Made by a program: the position numbers and the translations under genes | Part shown: one piece after another, positions 42,887 through 52,180 of the stretch | How the letters are laid out: every line of letters begins with the position of its first letter | How positions within the stretch are numbered: the first letter of the stretch is position 1 | The notes under the pieces: model-generated | What the model saw: the letters and a program-made list of their open reading frames with translations, nothing else | Databases searched by the model: none | What the model was told of the DNA's origin: nothing | Assembly (NCBI RefSeq): GCF_038561955.2 | Contig: NZ_CP138333.2 | Coordinates: 310,001-374,000, forward strand | Reading direction: 5' to 3' | Length of the DNA stretch: 64,000 nucleotides | Source: Salinicoccus sp. Bachu38 | GTDB lineage: Bacteria > Bacillota > Bacilli > Staphylococcales > Salinicoccaceae

Positions 42887-45800
42887 ATGAAGAAATTGTT
42901 CGGCCTGAAATTTTTCGAACCGACGGAAAAGTTCAACGGCAACTGGTCAATAATGGAAGATAAGAGCAGGGAATGGGAGAAGATGTATCGGCAGCGCTGG
43001 AGTCACGACAAAGTCGTCAGGACGACCCACGGTGTAAACTGTACCGGCTCCTGTTCATGGAAGGTATTCGTCAAGAATGGCATCATCACATGGGAGAACC
43101 AGCAGACGGACTACCCTTCCTGCGGCACGGACATGCCTGAATATGAACCGAGGGGGTGCCCACGCGGCGCGTCCTTCTCATGGTATGAATATAGCCCTAT
43201 GCGCATCAAATTCCCATATATGAGAGGGAAGCTGTGGCGACTCTGGCGGACGGCGCTGGAAGAGCAGAATGACCCGGTCCAGGCATGGGCAAGCATTATC
43301 GAGGATGAAGAGAAGGCGAAGTCCTATAAGCAGGCCAGAGGCATGGGCGGACACGTGCGTGTCACATGGAAGGATGCAACGCAGCTGATTGCAGCCCAGC
43401 TCATCTACACCATCAGAAAATACGGTCCTGACCGCATTGCAGGCTTCACCCCGATTCCTGCAATGAGCATGATCAGCTATGCAGCAGGCTCAAGGTTCAT
43501 CACCCTGCTTGGTGGGGAGATGCTCAGCTTCTACGACTGGTACGCGGATCTTCCGAATGCTTCGCCTCAAATATGGGGAGAACAGACGGATGTCCCGGAA
43601 TCGGCGGACTGGTACAACTCCAACTATCTGATGATGTGGGGATCGAACGTTCCGCTGACCCGTACACCGGACGCCCACTTCATGACCGAAGTGAGATACA
43701 AGGGGACGAAGATTGTTTCCGTAGCACCGGACTATGCAGAGAACGTCAAATTTGCAGATAACTGGCTCGCTCCAAACCCGGGTACGGATGCAGCAGTCGC
43801 ACAGGGTATGACGCACGTCATCCTGGACGAGTTCTATCATCAGAGGCAGGAACCGATGTTCATCGACTATGCGAAACGCTTCACCGATATGCCGTTCCTG
43901 ATCATGCTGGATGATTTCCAGGATACATTGAAGGCAGGAAGGTTCCTCAGAGAAAGCGACCTCGGCATAGACTCCAAGAATGCGGAGTGGAAGCCGGTCA
44001 TCCTGGACGGAAATACGGATGAACTGATCGCCCCGAACGGCACGATGGGACAGCGCTGGGAGGACGGCAAGCAGTGGAACCTCACACTCGATCGGGAGGA
44101 TGGCACCGTCATCGATCCAGCATTGACTGTCGAAGGACATGACGCCGAAGTGATCGAAATCGTCTTCCCATACTTCGACAACGCAGGCAACAGCGTATTC
44201 AAGCGTCCGATCGCAGCGCGCAAAGTGCAGCTTGCAGACGGCACCGAGCGCTATGTGGCGACAATCTATGACCTGATGACCAGCCAGTACGGCGTCAACC
44301 GCTTCGGCACCGAAAATGAAGCGCGTGGCTATGACGATGCCTCATGCATCTACACACCAGCATGGCAGGAAGAAATCACCGGGGTGAAACAGTCCCTCAT
44401 CGTCCAGATTGCCCGTGAATTTGCACAGAATGCAGTCGATACGGACGGGCGCTCCATGATCATCATGGGCGCCGGCATCAACCACTGGTTCAACTCCGAC
44501 ACCATCTACAGGGCGATTTTGAACCTTGTGATGCTGTGTGGCTGCCAGGGCAAGAATGGCGGCGGCTGGGCGCATTACGTCGGACAGGAGAAGGTGCGGC
44601 CTTATGAAGGATGGGGCCATGTCGCATTTGCGAAGGACTGGCAGGCACCACCGCGCCAGCAGAATGCAACCAGCTGGTTCTACTTTGCAACAGAGCAGTG
44701 GAGATACGAAGAGGCCGGTGCGGATGCACTGCAGTCTCCGACAGCCGAGAAGATCGACTACAAGCACCCTGCGGACTACAACGTACTTGCAGCACGCCTC
44801 GGATGGCTGCCAAGCTACCCGCAGTTCAATAAGAGCAGTCTTGAATTTGCCAGGGAAGCCGCTGCCAAAGGAGATGATTCCGATGAGGCCATCATCAATC
44901 TGGCCGTCGAGCAGCTGAAGAACAAGGAGACACGGTTTGCGATTGAGGACCCGGGTGCGAAGGAGAACCATCCAAAAACGCTGTTCGTCTGGCGTTCCAA
45001 CCTGATCTCATCTTCTGCAAAGGGGCAGGAATACTTCATGAAGCATCTGCTCGGAGCCAAAAACGGCCTTCTTGCGACGCCGAACGATGAATTCGTCCCT
45101 GAAGAGATCGAATGGCGGGATGACGTGGAAGGGAAACTCGACCTCATGGTCGCACTCGATTTCAGGATGACGGCGACGCCGATATATGCGGATATCATCC
45201 TGCCGGCGGCAACGTGGTATGAGAAGCATGACCTCTCAAGTACTGACATGCACCCGTTCATCCACCCGTTCAATCCTGCCGTCGACCCATTATGGGAGTC
45301 AAAATCGGATTGGAATATATTCAAAGATCTGTCGAAAAGATTCACCGACATGGCGAAAGAGCACCTGCCGGGCAAACATAAGGATCTGGTCACAGCGCCA
45401 TTGGCCCATGATACAAAACAGGAAATTGCACAGCCTCTGGGTCATGTGAAGGACTGGTCGAAGGGCGAAGTCGAAGCCATCCCGGGCCAGACGATGCCGG
45501 GAATGAAGATCGTCGAGCGGGACTACACGGAAGTGTATGACAAATTCATCACCGCCGGACCACAGTTCAAGACAAATATCGGTGCCCATGGCGTCTCATT
45601 CGATGTAAGCGACCAGTATGAGGAACTGAAGGGAATGCTTGGAGTATACACCGACGGCACGATCAAGGATGGCCTGCCCAAGATGGGTACGGCAAGGAAT
45701 GTGGCTGATGTCATCCTCCATGTCGCCTCCTGTTCGAATGGGGAAGTGTCCAGGAAGTCCTATGAAAACCTTGAGAATCAGACAGGCATGCCGCTCGCGG

Positions 45801-46558
45801 ATATTGCAGCCGAGCGTGAACATGAGAAGATCACATTCAAGAACATTACCGCGCAGCCACGGGAAGTGCTGCCGACAGCAGTATTCCAGGGCTACAACAG
45901 GCCGGGCAAGCGCTACAGCCCATTCACGATAAATGTTGAGCACAATGTGCCTTTCAGAACACTGACAGGACGCCAGTCATTCTATCTGGATCATGACATG
46001 TTCCTGCAGTTCGGCGAGGCGCTGCCGGTCTACAAGCCGACACTGCCGCCGATGGTGTTCGGCACAAGGGACAAGCAGATCAAAGGGGGCGTCGACAGTC
46101 TTGTACTGAGATACCTGACGCCACACGGCAAGTGGAACATCCACTCCACATACCAGGACAACCTGCACATGCTGACGCTCTTCAGGGGCGGGCCGACAGT
46201 ATGGCTGTCCAGACTGGATGCAGAAGCGCACGACATCAATGATAATGATTGGCTTGAAGTATACAACCGCAACGGCGTGGTCAACGCACGGGCAGTCGTC
46301 TCCCACAGGATGCCGAAAGGGACGATGTTCATGTATCACGCACAGGACAAGCACATCGAGATGCCGGGTTCTGAAATTACGGATACAAGGGGCGGCAGCC
46401 ACAACGCGCCGACGAGAATACACATGAAACCGACGCAGATGATCGGGGGATATGCCCAGACAAGCTATGGTTTCAACTACTACGGACCGATAGGGAACCA
46501 GAGGGATGTATATGTGGCAGTAAGAAAAATGAAGGAGGTCAATTGGCTTGAAGATTAA
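42887..46558 (+). CDS. narG: respiratory nitrate reductase alpha chain NarG
   Basis: A 1223-residue molybdopterin oxidoreductase that reduces nitrate to nitrite on the cytoplasmic face of the membrane. The FS0 cluster is His48-x3-Cys52-x3-Cys56 (THGVNCTGSC) with the last Cys91 (EPRGCPRG). MWGSNVPLTRTPDAHF holds the region of the Mo-ligating Asp. The length fits Gram-positive NarG (about 1225). No twin-arginine signal is present, as usual for NarG. It needs NarH, NarI and the chaperone NarJ, all next in order, plus the bis-MGD cofactor made by genes 10 kb downstream. The start follows TAGGAG. narH starts 11 bases before its end. Confidence 0.98.
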   Translation: MKKLFGLKFFEPTEKFNGNWSIMEDKSREWEKMYRQRWSHDKVVRTTHGVNCTGSCSWKVFVKNGIITWENQQTDYPSCGTDMPEYEPRGCPRGASFSWYEYSPMRIKFPYMRGKLWRLWRTALEEQNDPVQAWASIIEDEEKAKSYKQARGMGGHVRVTWKDATQLIAAQLIYTIRKYGPDRIAGFTPIPAMSMISYAAGSRFITLLGGEMLSFYDWYADLPNASPQIWGEQTDVPESADWYNSNYLMMWGSNVPLTRTPDAHFMTEVRYKGTKIVSVAPDYAENVKFADNWLAPNPGTDAAVAQGMTHVILDEFYHQRQEPMFIDYAKRFTDMPFLIMLDDFQDTLKAGRFLRESDLGIDSKNAEWKPVILDGNTDELIAPNGTMGQRWEDGKQWNLTLDREDGTVIDPALTVEGHDAEVIEIVFPYFDNAGNSVFKRPIAARKVQLADGTERYVATIYDLMTSQYGVNRFGTENEARGYDDASCIYTPAWQEEITGVKQSLIVQIAREFAQNAVDTDGRSMIIMGAGINHWFNSDTIYRAILNLVMLCGCQGKNGGGWAHYVGQEKVRPYEGWGHVAFAKDWQAPPRQQNATSWFYFATEQWRYEEAGADALQSPTAEKIDYKHPADYNVLAARLGWLPSYPQFNKSSLEFAREAAAKGDDSDEAIINLAVEQLKNKETRFAIEDPGAKENHPKTLFVWRSNLISSSAKGQEYFMKHLLGAKNGLLATPNDEFVPEEIEWRDDVEGKLDLMVALDFRMTATPIYADIILPAATWYEKHDLSSTDMHPFIHPFNPAVDPLWESKSDWNIFKDLSKRFTDMAKEHLPGKHKDLVTAPLAHDTKQEIAQPLGHVKDWSKGEVEAIPGQTMPGMKIVERDYTEVYDKFITAGPQFKTNIGAHGVSFDVSDQYEELKGMLGVYTDGTIKDGLPKMGTARNVADVILHVASCSNGEVSRKSYENLENQTGMPLADIAAEREHEKITFKNITAQPREVLPTAVFQGYNRPGKRYSPFTINVEHNVPFRTLTGRQSFYLDHDMFLQFGEALPVYKPTLPPMVFGTRDKQIKGGVDSLVLRYLTPHGKWNIHSTYQDNLHMLTLFRGGPTVWLSRLDAEAHDINDNDWLEVYNRNGVVNARAVVSHRMPKGTMFMYHAQDKHIEMPGSEITDTRGGSHNAPTRIHMKPTQMIGGYAQTSYGFNYYGPIGNQRDVYVAVRKMKEVNWLED

Positions 46559-48101
46559 AGCGCAAGTAGCAATGGTGATGAATCTGGACAAGTGTATCGG
46601 ATGCCATACGTGCAGTGTAACGTGCAAGAGTACATGGACGAACCGACCGGGTGCAGAATACATGTGGTTCAATAACGTGGAGACGAAACCGGGGATCGGC
46701 TATCCAAAACGCTGGGAGGACCAGGAACATTATAAAGGCGGCTGGAAGCTCAAGAACGGCCGTCTGGAACTCAAAAGTGGCACGAAACTTTCAAAGATTG
46801 CCCTCGGGAAGATCTTCTACAACCCGGACATGCCTGAAATGAAAGAGTACTATGAGCCTTGGACATACAACTATCACGACCTGATTACGAAAGAGGAGGG
46901 TGAACACAGTCCTGTAGCGAAGGCGCACTCCGTTGTTTCCGGAGAAAAGATGGACCTTGAATGGGGACCGAACTGGGAGGATGACCTCGCTGGCGGCCAC
47001 ATCACGGGACCAAAGGACCCGAACATCGAAAAGATCGAAGAGGAGATCAAATTCAACTTCGAACAGACATTCATGATGTACCTGCCACGACTCTGTGAAC
47101 ACTGCCTGAATCCAAGTTGTGTGGCAAGCTGTCCATCCGGTGCGATGTACAAGCGTGATGAGGATGGTATCGTACTCGTCGACCAGGAAGCATGCCGCGG
47201 CTGGCGCTACTGCATGACCGGCTGCCCCTACAAGAAGGTGTACTTCAACTGGAAGACGAACAAGGCTGAAAAATGTACGTTCTGCTATCCGCGTGTAGAA
47301 GCAGGGCTGCCGACTGTATGTTCAGAGACATGTACAGGCAGAATGCGCTATCTGGGCGTCATGCTCTATGATGCGGACCGTGTACTTGAAGCGGCATCCG
47401 TCGAAGACGACCAGGCGCTGTACGAAGCACAGCTCGACCTCTTCCTCGACCCGAATGATCCTGAAGTAATCGAACAGGCGGAACGTGACGGCATCTCCGC
47501 AGACTGGATCGAAGCGGCCCAGAGTTCGCCGGTATACAAACTGGCAGTGGAATACAAGCTTGCATTCCCGCTCCACCCTGAATACCGTACAATGCCGATG
47601 GTCTGGTACTGCCCGCCGCTCAGCCCGATTATGAACTACTTCGAAGGCAAAGACTCCATCAAGAATCCGGACGCCATTTTCCCGGCGATTGAGGAGATGA
47701 GGATCCCACTCCAGTATCTGGCGAACATGCTGACTGCCGGAGATGTGGAGCCTGTCAAAGGTGCGCTCCAGAAAATGGCCATGATGAGGCAGTATATGAG
47801 GGCCATCTCAAGCGGCAAGGATTTTGATGAAACAAGGCTGGAACGTGTCGGCATGAATGCCAATGTAACAAAATCTCTGTACCGCCTGCTGGCGATCGCC
47901 AAGTATGAAGACCGCTTCGTCATACCGAGTTCCCACAGGGAGCAGTATGCAGATCCATACCGTTCGCAGGGCAGCAGCGGTTTCGGCTTCGGCGGATCGG
48001 ACTGTGACGGATGTGGACCGTCCCTTGCGCAGGCATCAGTAGCGAAATCTGGTAAGGAAGTCTATGAAGAGAACTTCTACGGGGGAATATGGCGTGATTA
48101 A
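46548..48101 (+). CDS. narH: respiratory nitrate reductase beta chain NarH
   Basis: A 517-residue iron-sulfur protein that wires electrons from NarI to NarG. Four cysteine clusters are visible: CIGCHTCSVTC at the N-terminus, CEHCLNPSCVASC near 183, CRGWRYCMTGC near 218 (its Trp marks the [3Fe-4S] site), and CTFCYPR near 243 with CSETC. The start is TTG 46548, nine bases behind GAAGGAGG, giving MKIKAQVAMVMNLDKC, identical in style to staphylococcal NarH. It overlaps both narG and narJ. The C-terminal FGFGGSDCDGCG repeat contains an extra cysteine pair. Confidence 0.97.
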   Translation: MKIKAQVAMVMNLDKCIGCHTCSVTCKSTWTNRPGAEYMWFNNVETKPGIGYPKRWEDQEHYKGGWKLKNGRLELKSGTKLSKIALGKIFYNPDMPEMKEYYEPWTYNYHDLITKEEGEHSPVAKAHSVVSGEKMDLEWGPNWEDDLAGGHITGPKDPNIEKIEEEIKFNFEQTFMMYLPRLCEHCLNPSCVASCPSGAMYKRDEDGIVLVDQEACRGWRYCMTGCPYKKVYFNWKTNKAEKCTFCYPRVEAGLPTVCSETCTGRMRYLGVMLYDADRVLEAASVEDDQALYEAQLDLFLDPNDPEVIEQAERDGISADWIEAAQSSPVYKLAVEYKLAFPLHPEYRTMPMVWYCPPLSPIMNYFEGKDSIKNPDAIFPAIEEMRIPLQYLANMLTAGDVEPVKGALQKMAMMRQYMRAISSGKDFDETRLERVGMNANVTKSLYRLLAIAKYEDRFVIPSSHREQYADPYRSQGSSGFGFGGSDCDGCGPSLAQASVAKSGKEVYEENFYGGIWRD

Positions 48102-48672
48102 TCTCGAAAAATTATATGACTACAAGGAATCATTCGGTTTCTTTGCAAACCAGCTCACATATCCTGAAAAACTGGATTTTCATCCACGGGAATTCGAGGG
48201 GGCTTTCTGGGAAAGTCATCCCGCCTATCCCTATGTTCAGCAGTATTGGGAGGATATGCATGAAATAGGACTGGATGACATCCAGCAGGTCTATACGCAG
48301 ACATTCGACTTCGACAAGCACACGAATCTGTATATGACGTACTTCAAATTCGAAGATCAGAAAGAGCGCGGGCAGATGCTCGCCAAGCTCAAAGTGCTGT
48401 ATGAAATGTTCGGTCTGAAGATGCCGGACAATGAGCTGAGCGACTATCTTCCATTGATGCTCGAGTTCCTCTATGCCGCAGACTGGCGTGGGGACGACCG
48501 GGCGAAAGAGAGCATGGCACTGCTCATCATGGTACTTGAAGATGGCACCTACCACATCATCCAGGCACTTGAGAAGAATAAGAGCCCATATTTCAACCTG
48601 ATCAAAGGGCTGCGGGAAACATTCAAGGCGTGTGTGGAAGTGTCGGAGAAAGAGGGCGTGGAAAATGATTGA
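48094..48672 (+). CDS. narJ: nitrate reductase chaperone NarJ
   Basis: A 192-residue TorD/NarJ-family chaperone that binds the NarG N-terminus and helps load molybdenum cofactor and the heme subunit. The all-helical sequence contains NLYMTYFKFEDQKERGQML and DYLPLMLEFLY, typical for NarJ. I chose GTG 48094, eight bases inside the end of narH, behind GGGGGA; the upstream in-frame ATG at 48064 lies deep in narH. It overlaps narI by 8 bases. It is expected to be absent from the final enzyme. Confidence 0.93.
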   Translation: MINLEKLYDYKESFGFFANQLTYPEKLDFHPREFEGAFWESHPAYPYVQQYWEDMHEIGLDDIQQVYTQTFDFDKHTNLYMTYFKFEDQKERGQMLAKLKVLYEMFGLKMPDNELSDYLPLMLEFLYAADWRGDDRAKESMALLIMVLEDGTYHIIQALEKNKSPYFNLIKGLRETFKACVEVSEKEGVEND

Positions 48673-49339
48673 CCAATTTCTATGGGTGATCTTCCCATAC
48701 CTGTGTGTAGCGGTTTTTGTGGTCGGCCACATCTGGCGATATAGAATTGACCAATTTGGATGGACCGCCAAATCAAGCGAGTTCATCGAGAAGAAGCAAC
48801 TGATGATCGGGAGCATCCTGTTCCACTTTTCCGTCATCCCTGTCTTCTTCGGCCATCTGGTCGGCCTGCTGATTCCTGCACGCTGGCTGGAAGCCATCGG
48901 TGTGACCGAGCACCTGTATCATATCGGAGCTGTCTATGTTGGAGGGTTCTTCGGCATCGTGATGCTCCTCGGCATGATCATCCTCACTTTCCGCCGCATC
49001 ACCAAGAGGTCGGTACGGAGGCTGAGTTCAGCATCTGATATCATGGTCAACTTCCTCCTGCTGTTCATCACATTCATCGGTGTGTATGCCACGCTCGTAA
49101 CAAACGCGGTCGTCACCGATTTCGACTACCGTGCCTCAATTTCAGTATGGCTGCGGGGGCTGCTGATCTTTTCACCAGATGCGAATCTGATGACAGATGT
49201 GCCATTGACCTTTAAAATACATGTAATAACTGGATTCCTGATTTTTGCATTATGGCCTGCGACACGTCTCGTTCATGCATGGAGCCTGCCTTTCAACTAT
49301 GTGGGCAGAAGCTATGTCGTCTACCGTAAGAACAGATAG
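48665..49339 (+). CDS. narI: nitrate reductase gamma chain NarI (cytochrome b)
   Basis: A 224-residue membrane protein with five helices carrying two b hemes, which oxidises menaquinol and feeds NarH. Candidate heme His residues lie in FHFSVIPVFFGHLVG near residues 55-67 and KIHVITGFLIFALWPATRLVHAW near the end. The start ATG 48665 is within narJ (the upstream 48632 start is in narJ frame space and lacks a site). narI ends the structural operon; nreA starts 31 bases later with no terminator between, so nreABC may be partly cotranscribed. Confidence 0.95.
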   Translation: MIDQFLWVIFPYLCVAVFVVGHIWRYRIDQFGWTAKSSEFIEKKQLMIGSILFHFSVIPVFFGHLVGLLIPARWLEAIGVTEHLYHIGAVYVGGFFGIVMLLGMIILTFRRITKRSVRRLSSASDIMVNFLLLFITFIGVYATLVTNAVVTDFDYRASISVWLRGLLIFSPDANLMTDVPLTFKIHVITGFLIFALWPATRLVHAWSLPFNYVGRSYVVYRKNR

Positions 49340-49370
49340 CAGAGGGGATCTCCTTGGATGGGGGAATAGT

Positions 49371-49832
49371 ATGATGGTAGAGAAAATTGAATCTGTCCTG
49401 ATGGACATGAAGGAAATGTTCGGTTTCGATATAGTGGCACTGACGGATGTCAAAAACAGACGCGGCCAATATATGGTCAAATGGAAATACAACATCGGCA
49501 GCACGAACACCCGGTGGAAGAAAATAGCGCTTCCCAGCGGCAAAGGGGTGCCGGGTGCTGTGATGAAGACCGGCAAATCCATGATTATAGAAGATATTGC
49601 AGATACGGAAATAGCGACCAGCCTTTTCCGCTATCCCATACTCAGGATGGAGCAGCTGAAAAGCTTTGTGGCTATGCCCATATGGAACGACGACGAAGAG
49701 GTTATAGGCATTCTGCTGATGGGTAACAGAAGGGAAAGGGCGTTTACAGAAACGGAGTATGAAAAGATCAAGCATCATGTTGAAACGACCCTCAGACAAC
49801 AAATACTGAAAGAGCTGATGGTTAATGAATAA
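49371..49832 (+). CDS. nreA: nitrate receptor NreA (GAF domain)
   Basis: A 153-residue GAF-domain protein. S. carnosus NreA (154 aa) binds nitrate and, when empty, blocks NreB autophosphorylation; length and context agree here. GAF features include MVKWKYNIGSTNTRWKKIALPSGKGVPGAV and SFVAMPIWNDDEEVIGILLMGNR. Two ATGs (49371, 49374) follow GGGGGA. It overlaps nreB by 8 bases. Upstream in-frame sequence inside narI is not part of it. Confidence 0.9.
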   Translation: MMVEKIESVLMDMKEMFGFDIVALTDVKNRRGQYMVKWKYNIGSTNTRWKKIALPSGKGVPGAVMKTGKSMIIEDIADTEIATSLFRYPILRMEQLKSFVAMPIWNDDEEVIGILLMGNRRERAFTETEYEKIKHHVETTLRQQILKELMVNE

Positions 49833-50856
49833 TTCCAGTCTGGTCACTTTGCTCGAGGCAATGTTCCACCAGTCAAAAGAAATGATACTGTTCGTCAATA
49901 ACGATGGTGAAATCGTATATATGAATGCCCATGCAGCGGCCACCCTGGACGACACCAATTATGACAAGAGCCAGTTCCAGCATATCTGCACGCATTGCCA
50001 GGGCATGTATGCAAGCGGGGGACGTGTGGAGTGCAACAATTGTTATCTGCATGTCGACGAAAAGGTGTCCTTCCAGGTCTATATGCGGACGAGGGAAGGG
50101 GATGTCGTGCCTTTCATCGCCAACTTCCAGCGCATCGATCCGGAAAACGACATCAGTGTATTCACCCTGAACCCATTGGCTGAGCAGCTGAAAACGCAGG
50201 AGATCGAGCACCAGAAAAGGCTGACGCAGCGCATCATCCATGCGCAGGAAGGGGAACGGAAGCGGATATCGAGAGACCTTCATGATGGCGTCACCCAGGA
50301 GCTGCTCAATGTGCTTCTGGAGATGAGGCTGTTCAAGTATATCGAGGACCGTGGTGAGCTCAACGAGAAGATGATGAAGTCGGAGGAATCCCTGAGCCGG
50401 CTGCTGGACTATGTCAGGAACATTTCGGTGGAGCTGCGCCCGGCGAGCCTCGATGATCTCGGGATAGAAGCGGCCCTCAAGACACATTTCAAATGGATTG
50501 AAAAGCAGTACGGCATCACTGTGAACTGCGAACTCGACATCAGGCAGAAACGCTTCAATCCGGAAGTGGAGACGGTCCTTTACCGCATCATCCAGGAAGC
50601 GATATTCAACGCTGCCAAATACGCCGAGGTGGATATGGTCGATGTCAGGCTCGAGGAAGTCGACAGCGGCATGGACCATCACATCAGTTTCGAAATAGAA
50701 GACTCCGGTCTGGGCTTCCGTACTGGGGATACACCGGTCGGTACGGGCCTCGGCCTCTTCGGCATGTCGGAGCGGGCCAGCAGTGTTGGCGGTACTGTCA
50801 GTGTGGACAGCGCACCCGGCAAAGGTACCAGGGTGTTCGGTTCCATTCCAGTTTAG
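49825..50856 (+). CDS. nreB: oxygen-sensing histidine kinase NreB
   Basis: A 343-residue cytoplasmic kinase. The N-terminal PAS domain carries Cys55, 58, 70 and 73 (HICTHCQG and VECNNCYLH), with the spacing of the oxygen-labile [4Fe-4S] cluster of S. carnosus NreB. The dimerisation domain has His153 in [11 protein letters not shown], followed by a HATPase of the LuxR-partner type ([30 protein letters not shown]). Without oxygen the cluster is intact and NreB phosphorylates NreC. Overlaps nreA; nreC starts 11 bases after it. Confidence 0.96.
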   Translation: MNNSSLVTLLEAMFHQSKEMILFVNNDGEIVYMNAHAAATLDDTNYDKSQFQHICTHCQGMYASGGRVECNNCYLHVDEKVSFQVYMRTREGDVVPFIANFQRIDPENDISVFTLNPLAEQLKTQEIEHQKRLTQRIIHAQEGERKRISRDLHDGVTQELLNVLLEMRLFKYIEDRGELNEKMMKSEESLSRLLDYVRNISVELRPASLDDLGIEAALKTHFKWIEKQYGITVNCELDIRQKRFNPEVETVLYRIIQEAIFNAAKYAEVDMVDVRLEEVDSGMDHHISFEIEDSGLGFRTGDTPVGTGLGLFGMSERASSVGGTVSVDSAPGKGTRVFGSIPV

Positions 50857-50867
50857 GAGGAGATAGC

Positions 50868-51518
50868 ATGAAAATTGTCATTGCTGATGACCATGCAGTT
50901 GTCCGTACAGGCTTCAGCATGCTGATCAACTATCAGCCGGATATGGAAGTGGTCGGCACAGCAGCTGACGGCAGGCAGGCTTTTGACAAGGTGAAAGAAC
51001 TCGGGCCGGATGTGCTCCTGATGGATCTCAGCATGCCTCCAGGAGAATCCGGCCTTTTTGCTGCCAGTCGCATCCACGATGCATTTCCTGATTTAAAGAT
51101 ACTCATTTTGACGATGTATGATGATGAGGAATACATTACGCATACTTTCAAGAGTGGGGCAAAAGGATATATTCTGAAGAACTCACCGGATGAGGAGCTG
51201 ATCAGGGCGATCAGGGCGGTGCATGACGGGGACAGGTACATCGATCCGGTGCTCATGGACGAGAATATGGAAAAGCTCCTCAACGATGAAGAAGTCCCTG
51301 GAAAATTGGGTGAACCCTTCAGCGTCCTCACCAAGCGGGAGCTTGAGATTCTGCCGCTTGTCGCCAAAGGGTATGGCAACAAGGATATTGCCGAAATGCT
51401 GTTTGTTTCCGTGAAGACGGTGGAGGCGCACAAGGCGAGGATCATGGAGAAACTCGGCCTGTCCACACGTCCTGAACTTGTAGAATACGCCATGAAGAAA
51501 AAACTGATAGATTTCTGA
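50868..51518 (+). CDS. nreC: response regulator NreC (LuxR type)
   Basis: A 216-residue NarL/LuxR-type regulator. Receiver with DD at 7-8, Asp53 ([11 protein letters not shown]), Thr and Lys at [10 protein letters not shown] and KGYILKN. The HTH domain at the C-terminus has [26 protein letters not shown] and [15 protein letters not shown]. Phosphorylated NreC activates nar, nir and narT in staphylococci; matching boxes occur before narG and narT in this window. ATG 50868 follows AGGAGG. The hemerythrin-like gene starts 15 bases later, likely in the same transcript. Confidence 0.96.
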   Translation: MKIVIADDHAVVRTGFSMLINYQPDMEVVGTAADGRQAFDKVKELGPDVLLMDLSMPPGESGLFAASRIHDAFPDLKILILTMYDDEEYITHTFKSGAKGYILKNSPDEELIRAIRAVHDGDRYIDPVLMDENMEKLLNDEEVPGKLGEPFSVLTKRELEILPLVAKGYGNKDIAEMLFVSVKTVEAHKARIMEKLGLSTRPELVEYAMKKKLIDF

Positions 51519-51533
51519 ATGTAGGTGAATGTA

Positions 51534-52067
51534 ATGGTAGAGCAGGAACAGTTTCAATTTAAAGTGAAAGCATTGCGTGTATTGGAGAACGAACACAGGT
51601 ATTTGAAGTATCTGATGAATGACTGGTTCCAACTGGTGCTCAAGTTTGAACACGATGATGTCAAAAGCCGTCTGGAAGGCCTGATGGTCATAAAGGACTT
51701 GAGGGAGAAGCTCACTGCATTCGAAAAACCCCTGAAACGCCACCAGGCGAAGGAGGAGCAGTACTTCTTTCCGATGCTCGGCGCCTATATCGGCCTGGAA
51801 CAGGGGCCGATCCTTTCAATAGAAGAGGAGCATCAGGAAATCGATGCCTATATCCAGCACTTCTTCCATCATTCCATGCATGACATGAATGAGATGTCGC
51901 TCGAGAGCATGAACGAAATGGTCAAGGATGTCATGGAAGCATACGAGGTGCTGATGGTACATATGGTAAAAGAGGAGTCTGTCCTGTTTACAATGGCCGA
52001 CAAAGTGCTTAAAGCAGTCGACGAGGAAGTGCTTCTGGAGCAGGTCAACACACTGATTACTGAATGA
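51534..52067 (+). CDS. hemerythrin-domain (HHE) protein between nreC and narT
   Basis: A 177-residue all-helical protein with the full set of hemerythrin-like metal ligands: LENEHRYL (His21), LKRHQAKEEQYFFP, IEEEHQEIDAY and MVHMVKEESVLF, so a di-iron centre is likely. Such domains bind oxygen or react with NO. Its position, immediately after nreC with a 15-base gap, suggests a part in sensing or in protecting the nitrate system. ATG 51534 is preferred, with AGGTGA 6 bases upstream; a GTG nine bases earlier is possible. It is distinct from the ScdA-like gene at 39375, which has a DUF542 domain. Confidence 0.85.
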   Translation: MVEQEQFQFKVKALRVLENEHRYLKYLMNDWFQLVLKFEHDDVKSRLEGLMVIKDLREKLTAFEKPLKRHQAKEEQYFFPMLGAYIGLEQGPILSIEEEHQEIDAYIQHFFHHSMHDMNEMSLESMNEMVKDVMEAYEVLMVHMVKEESVLFTMADKVLKAVDEEVLLEQVNTLITE

Positions 52068-52088
52068 TGGGGGGCTGCACCTCAAATA

Positions 52089-52102
52089 TAGGGTTTTCCC
52101 TT
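52089..52102. promoter_or_regulatory. NreC binding site upstream of narT
   Basis: TAGGG-TTTT-CCCTT matches TAGGG-N4-CCCTA except for the last base. It lies 92 bases before the narT start, its centre 32.5 bases before the -10 hexamer. Confidence 0.75.
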
Positions 52103-52127
52103 CTTACAGAGATTGCCATCCAGATTA

Positions 52128-52133
52128 TATAAT
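52128..52133 (+). promoter_or_regulatory. probable -10 box of the narT promoter
   Basis: TATAAT, perfect. No clear -35 (TTACAG at 52104-52109, 18 bases spacing, is weak), in keeping with activation by NreC. Confidence 0.55.
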
Positions 52134-52180
52134 ACATTTGTAAAATAAATCACAATCTAAAGTAAGTGAGGTTGGTCCGT

